A DNA stretch of 7,965 nucleotides from JAWWBG01 sp033721095 (GTDB lineage Bacteria > Actinomycetota > Nitriliruptoria > Nitriliruptorales > Nitriliruptoraceae). Below are positions 1 through 4,197 of the stretch, in pieces; positions within the stretch are counted from its first letter, which is position 1; each line of letters opens with the position of its first letter. The DNA is taken from the NCBI GenBank assembly GCA_033721095.1, contig JAWWBG010000122.1, positions 1 to 7,965 on the forward strand, written 5' to 3'. A model generated the notes under the pieces. The model ran no database searches and was not told the origin of the DNA. It saw only the letters and a program-made list of their open reading frames with translations. The position numbers and the translations under genes are program-made.

Positions 1-83
1 GGGCCACGGGATTCGGTGTCGGGAACTTCAAGGCGCTGTTCATCGCGATCGAACGAGCCCAGGAACGCCGGGGGAACCTGTAG
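1..83 (+). CDS. hpd: 4-hydroxyphenylpyruvate dioxygenase, C-terminal end only (5' part outside window)
   Basis: Codons read from base 3 to the TAG at 81-83. They give 26 residues ending GFGVGNFKALFIAIERAQERRGNL minus its last few variable positions; the core GFGxGNFKALFxAIERxQ plus RRGNL is the hallmark C-terminus of bacterial 4-hydroxyphenylpyruvate dioxygenase. In that family this tail is the final alpha-helix that caps the active site, just after the last iron-binding glutamate, which lies outside the window. The enzyme is a cytosolic non-haem Fe(II) dioxygenase that converts 4-hydroxyphenylpyruvate, made from tyrosine, to homogentisate. It sits directly upstream of phenylalanine hydroxylase on the same strand, which independently supports the call. 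Only about 7% of the protein is visible, so integrity of the catalytic part cannot be judged. Confidence 0.85.
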   Translation, partial: ATGFGVGNFKALFIAIERAQERRGNL

Positions 84-106
84 GAGTTGTCAGGAGGGGG
101 CCGACG

Positions 107-113
107 AAAGGAG
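107..113 (+). promoter_or_regulatory. Ribosome binding site that fixes the phhA start
   Basis: AAAGGAG lies 6 bases before the GTG at 120-122, an ideal spacing. The upstream in-frame TTG at 87 has AGGAG directly touching it with no spacer, which would not allow normal initiation. The GTG at 120 is therefore preferred. Confidence 0.75.
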
Positions 114-119
114 CGGCCA

Positions 120-1031
120 GTGAAGACGACGGAACGAGACCTCGAGGTGCACGACCTCGAGGAGCGTGACGACAACCGCCCGGATGTCCTCGCCTACGGC
201 GGCGACCTGTCCGAGGACCACCCGGGCTTCACCGACACCGCCTACCGCGAACGGCGAGCCGAGATCGGCCGCATCGCGGAGGCCCACCGGCGCGGCGACC
301 CCATCACCCCCGTGCCCTACTCCGACGAGGAGCACGCCGTCTGGCGGCTGGTCAAGCCCAAGCTGGACGAGGCCCATCGTTCCCACGCGACGATGGAGAT
401 CGTCTCCGCCGGCGAGGCCTTCGAGATCGCCACCGACCATGTTCCCCAGCTCGACGAGGTGACCGAGACGCTGGCCCCGCTCACGGGCTTCGCCTTCGAG
501 CCGGTGCCGGGGCTTGTCTCGCCGGAGGTGTTCTACGGCTCCCTGGGTGACGACGTGTTCAACTCGACCCAGTACATCCGGCACCCGTCCAAGCCGTTCT
601 ACACGCCCGAGCCCGACGTCATCCACGAGGTGCTCGGCCACGGGACGATGCTGGCCAGCCCACTGTTTGCCCGGCTCTACCGCCTGGTTGGCGAGGCGGC
701 CAAGCGGCTGGAGACCAAGGAGGCCATGCAGTTCCTGTCGCGGGTCTTCTGGTTCACGATGGAGTTCGGCGTGGTGCGCGAGCACGGTGACGTCCGGGCC
801 TACGGGGCCGGGCTGTTGTCCTCGGTCGGCGAGCTCCAGGCGTTCCGCGACGCAGACATCCGGCCCTTCGACCTCGTCGAGATGGGCACGCGCGCCTACG
901 ACATCACCCGCTATCAGGACGTGCTGTTCGCTGCGGACTCGCCCAGCGAGCTCGTCGACACGCTGGAAACCTTCTTCACGCAGTTCGACGACGAGCACCA
1001 CCAGCGCCTGATCGCCGATCGGGTCAACTGA
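120..1031 (+). CDS. phhA: Phenylalanine 4-monooxygenase (pterin-dependent aromatic amino acid hydroxylase)
   Basis: A 303-residue protein read from the GTG at 120. It belongs to the non-haem iron, tetrahydropterin-dependent aromatic amino acid hydroxylases, and in bacteria these almost always convert phenylalanine to tyrosine. Visible family blocks, in order, are DHPGFTD near the N-terminus, TQYIRHPSKPFYTPEPDVIHEVLGH, WFTMEFGVV and GAGLLSSVGELQAF. The predicted iron ligands are His169 and His174 (HEVLGH) and Glu215 (MEFG); the 5- and 41-residue spacings match the bacterial enzymes. There is no N-terminal ACT regulatory domain, as is usual in bacteria. It follows hpd after 36 bases, pointing to one operon for phenylalanine/tyrosine breakdown to homogentisate. 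Its last 8 bases overlap the 3' end of the opposing amidohydrolase gene. Tyrosine or tryptophan hydroxylation cannot be excluded from sequence alone, but the hpd neighbour favours phenylalanine. Confidence 0.92.
   Translation: MKTTERDLEVHDLEERDDNRPDVLAYGGDLSEDHPGFTDTAYRERRAEIGRIAEAHRRGDPITPVPYSDEEHAVWRLVKPKLDEAHRSHATMEIVSAGEAFEIATDHVPQLDEVTETLAPLTGFAFEPVPGLVSPEVFYGSLGDDVFNSTQYIRHPSKPFYTPEPDVIHEVLGHGTMLASPLFARLYRLVGEAAKRLETKEAMQFLSRVFWFTMEFGVVREHGDVRAYGAGLLSSVGELQAFRDADIRPFDLVEMGTRAYDITRYQDVLFAADSPSELVDTLETFFTQFDDEHHQRLIADRVN
140..162. repeat. Perfect 9-bp inverted repeat with 5-base loop inside the 5' end of phhA
   Basis: The left arm CCTCGAGGT (140-148) and right arm ACCTCGAGG (154-162) are exact reverse complements around the loop GCACG. 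The repeat begins 20 bases after the first base of the GTG start and would form a stable stem in the mRNA. It encodes DLEVHDLEE, in an N-terminal stretch that is poorly conserved in the family. It may be an mRNA structure, an operator, or chance in a GC-rich repetitive coding stretch. Confidence 0.6.
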
Positions 1032-2208
1032 CGACGCGCTGACCGTCCTTCCAAACCCCCTCGATGCGGTCTTCCAGCATCTCAAAGGACATCGGATCAC
1101 CGCGCAGCGCCACGATGTCGGCGATTCGGCCAGGTTGGATGCGGCCAAGATCGTCCCGGTCGAGGAGCTCAGCGGCGTCGCTCGTGGCCGCACGCCAGAC
1201 GGCTGTCGCGCTCATGCCCAGCTGTTCCATGATGCGGAGCTCCCCGAGCCGTCCTTCGTGAGGCGACGCCGGACAGTCCGTTCCCATGGCGATGCGAACA
1301 CCCGCGTCAAGCGCAAGCTTGAAGCTTGTGGTGGCCCCGTCGACAGCGGCAAACAGCCAGTCAGGGGATTCGTCTGTGAGAGGTTCGGCGAGAGCAGCCG
1401 AGAGTGTTGGCACGAGCCAGGTGCCATGCTCGACCATCGCGGCGACGGCAGGCTCGTCGAGGAAGAATCCGTGCTCGACGCTCCGCACCCCGGCGCGGGC
1501 CGCCGCCTCCGCTGTTCGTGCCCCATGCGCATGGGCCATCACGTGACGCCCGTGTCGCGCTGCCTCTGCAACGATCTCAGCCAGTTCGTCATCCGCCACC
1601 TGCTGGGCGCTGGCAGACCGCGGCTGTGTGGCTGATCCCGACACTGCGACCTTGATGACGTCGGCCTCTGCTCGGACCATGCGTCGAACGGCACGACGGG
1701 CCTCATATGGGCCGTCGAAGTTTCCACGGGGCAGCCACGGCGTCCCGAGGTAGGCATCGAGCTCCCCAATCCCAAGCCCAAAGTGGTCGCCGATGCCCGC
1801 AGTGCCGCAGAGTTGCGCAAGGCTGATGAGCAGGCGCGGTCCCGTCACGTGACCGGCAGCGATGGCGTCGCGGAGCCCCGCGTCTGCGCCCCACGCATCG
1901 CGAACGGTTGTGACTCCCAGTTCCAGGGTCTTTTGGAGGGCCGGTAGCGCTCCCAGCAGGCGATGGTTCGGCGTTGTGCGTGTCGGGTCCGGATCGCCTT
2001 CGAAGGCCATGTGAGCATGGCAGTCGATAAGGCCTGGAACCAAGGTGAGTTCGGAGCAATCGATCGACTCGTCGCCATCGACATCGGCGCCGACGGCGGT
2101 GATACGCCCGTGTTCGATGGCCACGTTGGCTGGCCTCACCTCTCCCGACACGGGGTCCATCACGGCGCCACCTGTCAGCACGGTTCGGACAGTGGCTCTT
2201 GCGCTCAT
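1024..2208 (-). CDS. Metal-dependent amidohydrolase, imidazolonepropionase/Xaa-Pro dipeptidase-like
   Basis: A 394-residue cytosolic protein of the amidohydrolase superfamily. It has the standard layout: a small N-terminal beta-sandwich strand region (GGAVMDPVSGEV), the TIM-barrel, then the closing sandwich segment GRIQPGRIADIVAL. Metal and catalytic residues are visible: His64 and His66 in DCHAH, Lys186 in VIKVAVSG (probably the carbamylated bridging lysine), His226/His228 in MAHAHG, His246 in SVEHG and Asp311 in MGTDCP. This pattern fits the binuclear imidazolonepropionase-like/prolidase-like subgroup, whose members cleave very varied C-N bonds, so the substrate is not predictable. No other hut (histidine) gene is nearby, which argues against a true HutI. 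No Shine-Dalgarno precedes the ATG, but a TAnnnT box sits exactly 6 bases upstream, suggesting a leaderless mRNA. Codon third positions are less GC-rich than in adjacent genes, hinting at acquisition from elsewhere. Confidence 0.88.
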   Translation of the reverse strand: MSARATVRTVLTGGAVMDPVSGEVRPANVAIEHGRITAVGADVDGDESIDCSELTLVPGLIDCHAHMAFEGDPDPTRTTPNHRLLGALPALQKTLELGVTTVRDAWGADAGLRDAIAAGHVTGPRLLISLAQLCGTAGIGDHFGLGIGELDAYLGTPWLPRGNFDGPYEARRAVRRMVRAEADVIKVAVSGSATQPRSASAQQVADDELAEIVAEAARHGRHVMAHAHGARTAEAAARAGVRSVEHGFFLDEPAVAAMVEHGTWLVPTLSAALAEPLTDESPDWLFAAVDGATTSFKLALDAGVRIAMGTDCPASPHEGRLGELRIMEQLGMSATAVWRAATSDAAELLDRDDLGRIQPGRIADIVALRGDPMSFEMLEDRIEGVWKDGQRVVS

Positions 2209-2214
2209 GGTTGG

Positions 2215-2220
2215 ACTCTA
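2215..2220 (-). promoter_or_regulatory. -10 box of a likely leaderless promoter for the amidohydrolase
   Basis: On the - strand TAGAGT (matching TAnnnT) is followed by exactly six bases, CCAACC, and then the ATG. This places the expected transcription start on the A of the start codon. There is no purine-rich ribosome site between them. A convincing -35 is not visible; the region 17-18 bases further upstream only contains GACG-like matches. Confidence 0.4.
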
Positions 2221-2259
2221 CGGGAGCGGTCCGGACGTCGTCGGGCTGGCCATCCGTCC

Positions 2260-2265
2260 TACGCT
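2260..2265 (+). promoter_or_regulatory. Possible -10 box for the acyl-CoA dehydrogenase operon
   Basis: TACGCT fits the TAnnnT pattern and would start transcription near 2272, giving a leader of about 26 bases that contains GGAG at 2282-2285. No good -35 is seen 16-18 bases upstream. It lies in the 89-base gap between divergent genes, where a promoter is expected, but the match alone is weak. Confidence 0.2.
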
Positions 2266-2297
2266 CGATACGAACCGCCACGGAGCACGATCCCCCG

Positions 2298-3509
2298 ATG
2301 GACCTGACCCCGTCGCCCAGATCCGTCGAGATCCACGAGCGCGTGAAGGCGTTCATGGACCAGCACGTGTATCCCAACGAGGCAGCGTTCCTGGAGGAGA
2401 TCGAGGAGTCCGGTGACCCGCGTCACGTGCCGGCGATCCTCGAGGACCTGAAGGCCAAGGCGAAGGCCGACGGCCTGTGGAACCTGTTCCTCGCCGACGA
2501 GGAACACGGGGCCGGACTGTCCAACCTGGACTACGGCTACATCGCCGAGACCATGGGGCGCGTGCTGTGGGCCAGCGAGGCCTTCAACTGCTCGGCGCCC
2601 GACACCGGCAACATGGAGGTCCTCCACGACTTCGGCACGCCCGAACAGCAGGCGCAGTGGTTGACGCCCCTGCTCAATGGCGAGATCCGATCGTGCTTCG
2701 CGATGACCGAGCCGGATGTCGCCTCCTCGGACGCGACGAACATCGCCAGCACGGCCGTTCGTGACGGCGACGAGTACGTCATCAACGGCCGCAAGTTCTT
2801 CACGACCAACGCGCTGAACCCCAACACGAAGATCTGCATCTTCATGGGGGTCACGAATCCGGACAATCCGCCGCACCAGCGGCAGTCGCAGATCCTCGTG
2901 CCCATGGACACGCCGGGCATCGAGATCGTGCGTCCCATGCGAGTCTTCGGCTACACGGACGGCTACACGGCCCACCCCGAGATCACCTTCACCGACGTGC
3001 GTGTGCCGGTGACCAACCTGATCGGGGAGGAGGGCGGTGGCTTCGCGATCGCGCAGGCGCGGCTCGGACCCGGCCGGATCCACCACTGCATGCGCCTCAT
3101 CGGCGTGGCCGAGCGCGGCCTCGAGCTGTTGTGCCAGCGGGTCCTCAAGCGGGTCGCGTTCGGCAAGCAGCTGGCGCGTCAGGGGGTCATCCAGGACTGG
3201 ATCGCCGAGTCGCGGATCCGGATCGAGCAATCGCGGCTGCTGACCCTCAAGGCGGCCTGGATGATCGACGAGGTCGGCAAGAAGAACGCCAAGATCGAGA
3301 TCTCCGCCATCAAGGTCGCCGCGACCCAGACCGCCCAGTTCGTCCTCGACCGTGCCATCCAGGCCCACGGCGCCGCTGGCCTCACGCAGGATTTTCCCCT
3401 GGCGAGCATGTGGACCTACGCCCGGACCCTCGGCTTCGCGGACGGACCGGACGAGGTGCACAAGCGGTCGATTGCCCTGCGGGAGCTGCGCAAGCACACC
3501 GAGGACTGA
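2298..3509 (+). CDS. Acyl-CoA dehydrogenase, ACAD10/ACAD11-like (FadE2 type)
   Basis: A 403-residue FAD-dependent flavoenzyme that introduces a C2-C3 double bond in an acyl-CoA and passes electrons to electron-transfer flavoprotein. The ATG at 2298 is chosen because MDLTPSPRSVEIHERVKAFMDQHVYP is the usual family N-terminus (split here only for reading); a longer reading from the TTG at 2199 adds unrelated residues. The signature FAMTEPDVASS (134-144) contacts flavin and substrate. RVAFGKQL (285-292) and HGAAGL (357-362) are the conserved FAD and dimer-interface motifs. In the catalytic-base region typical of many ACADs (EGT) this protein has ADGPDEVH, so Asp382 occupies the usual glutamate position, as is characteristic of the ACAD10/11/FadE2 branch. 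The aminoglycoside-phosphotransferase-like kinase domain fused in the animal ACAD10/11 proteins is absent. The ribosome site is weak: GGAG ends 12 bases before the ATG. A phosphoribosyltransferase follows after 14 bases. The exact acyl-CoA substrate is unknown. Confidence 0.93.
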   Translation: MDLTPSPRSVEIHERVKAFMDQHVYPNEAAFLEEIEESGDPRHVPAILEDLKAKAKADGLWNLFLADEEHGAGLSNLDYGYIAETMGRVLWASEAFNCSAPDTGNMEVLHDFGTPEQQAQWLTPLLNGEIRSCFAMTEPDVASSDATNIASTAVRDGDEYVINGRKFFTTNALNPNTKICIFMGVTNPDNPPHQRQSQILVPMDTPGIEIVRPMRVFGYTDGYTAHPEITFTDVRVPVTNLIGEEGGGFAIAQARLGPGRIHHCMRLIGVAERGLELLCQRVLKRVAFGKQLARQGVIQDWIAESRIRIEQSRLLTLKAAWMIDEVGKKNAKIEISAIKVAATQTAQFVLDRAIQAHGAAGLTQDFPLASMWTYARTLGFADGPDEVHKRSIALRELRKHTED

Positions 3510-3512
3510 GAC

Positions 3513-3518
3513 AGGGGG
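3513..3518 (+). promoter_or_regulatory. Shine-Dalgarno-like AGGGGG before the phosphoribosyltransferase
   Basis: AGGGGG starts 4 bases after the acyl-CoA dehydrogenase stop and lies 5 bases before an ATC codon (3524-3526) at which the conserved N-terminus would begin. It suggests initiation near here even though no standard start codon is present. See the finding on this start. Confidence 0.4.
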
Positions 3519-3523
3519 CGACC

Positions 3524-4147
3524 ATCGGCCCGCCATTCGCCGACCGTCACGAAGCGGGCACACAGCTCGCCGCGGAGGTCGCCGCCCTCGACCTGGCCGA
3601 TCCCGTGGTCCTGGGCCTGCCGCGGGGCGGTGTGGTGGTGGCCGCACCGGTCGCCGAGGCTCTCGATGCCCCGCTGGACGTCGTGATCGTCCGCAAGCTC
3701 GGCCATCCCCTCCAGCCGGAGCTGGCGGTTGGCGCCATCGGGGAGGGCGACGTCGAGGTCCTCAACCCGGGCATCGCTCCCCACGTCGCGGGCGAGGCTC
3801 TCGACGAGATCCGCAACCGCGAACGAGCCGAGCTGGCGCGCCGCGTCCAGCAGTACCGCGGCAACCGGCCGGGCATCGACGTGGCCGGACGAGCGGTGAT
3901 GCTCGTCGACGACGGGTTGGCAACCGGCGCAACGGCTCGTGCGGCCATCGACGTGCTGCGCGAGCGTGGTGCCCGTTCCATCACGCTCGCGGTCCCGGTG
4001 GGTCCGCCCGACACGGTCCGGGCCCTTGGACAGCTCGCGGATCACGTCGTGTGCCTGCGGACGCCCCGCGGATTCGGCGGCGTCGGCCAGTTCTACGTCG
4101 ATTTTCGCCAGACCACCGATGAAGAGGTCACGGCCCTGCTGGCCTGA
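3524..4147 (+). CDS. Stand-alone type I phosphoribosyltransferase, start codon uncertain
   Basis: About 207 residues if read from the ATC at 3524. The PRPP-binding signature VMLVDDGLATGAT is complete, with its core at residues 128-137. Other visible family marks are PPFADRHEAG at the N-terminus, LPRGG (32-36), VRKLG (56-60) followed by PELAVGAI, and TPRGFGGVGQFYVDF near the C-terminus. These identify the uncharacterised 'predicted phosphoribosyltransferase' group common in actinobacteria, rather than a known purine or pyrimidine salvage enzyme; the accepted base is unknown. No ATG, GTG or TTG lies between the preceding gene's stop and the conserved N-terminus. The options are ATC at 3524 (well-placed AGGGGG), CTG at 3506 overlapping the upstream stop, GTG at 3605 (which would delete the first 27 residues), or GTG at 3410 deep inside the upstream gene. 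It is probably translated with the acyl-CoA dehydrogenase. Confidence 0.85.
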   Translation: MGPPFADRHEAGTQLAAEVAALDLADPVVLGLPRGGVVVAAPVAEALDAPLDVVIVRKLGHPLQPELAVGAIGEGDVEVLNPGIAPHVAGEALDEIRNRERAELARRVQQYRGNRPGIDVAGRAVMLVDDGLATGATARAAIDVLRERGARSITLAVPVGPPDTVRALGQLADHVVCLRTPRGFGGVGQFYVDFRQTTDEEVTALLA

Positions 4148-4185
4148 GGGAACTCGCGGGGCGTTGCGGACGTCCCACGGTCGTC

Positions 4186-4190
4186 AAGGA
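4186..4190 (+). promoter_or_regulatory. Ribosome binding site of the beta-propeller lipoprotein
   Basis: AAGGA is 7 bases before the ATG at 4198 and confirms that start. The 50-base gap to the upstream gene (4148-4197) contains no TA dinucleotide at all, so no TAnnnT -10 box can lie in it. Read-through from the upstream genes, or a promoter within the phosphoribosyltransferase gene, is expected. Confidence 0.65.
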
Positions 4191-4197
4191 CAGCAGC

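Noticed and set aside
87..119. Longer phhA start at the TTG at 87
   Set aside because: Its purine tract directly abuts the codon, the extra 11 residues (rich in Gly and Arg) have no family match, and the GTG at 120 has an ideal AAAGGAG.
1021..1050. GGTCA / TGACC pair around the phhA-amidohydrolase junction as a terminator
   Set aside because: Only 5 bp with a 13-base loop and no T run.
2199..2297. N-terminal extension of the acyl-CoA dehydrogenase from the TTG at 2199
   Set aside because: The added 33 residues resemble nothing in the family and would overlap the start of the divergent amidohydrolase; the conserved N-terminus begins at the ATG at 2298.
2259..3647. A 462-codon open frame on the - strand opposite the acyl-CoA dehydrogenase
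   Set aside because: It is the usual antisense shadow of a GC-rich gene: no family motif, a composition dominated by Arg, Gly, Val and Leu, and it runs through a gene with complete catalytic motifs on the + strand. The same applies to long - strand frames opposite phhA (90-1193), the lipoprotein (4510-5367, 5407-6246) and the SDR (6122-7183).
4168..4175. GGACGTCC palindrome between the phosphoribosyltransferase and the lipoprotein
   Set aside because: A single 8-base self-complementary word is frequent at this GC content and has no second copy nearby to suggest an operator.
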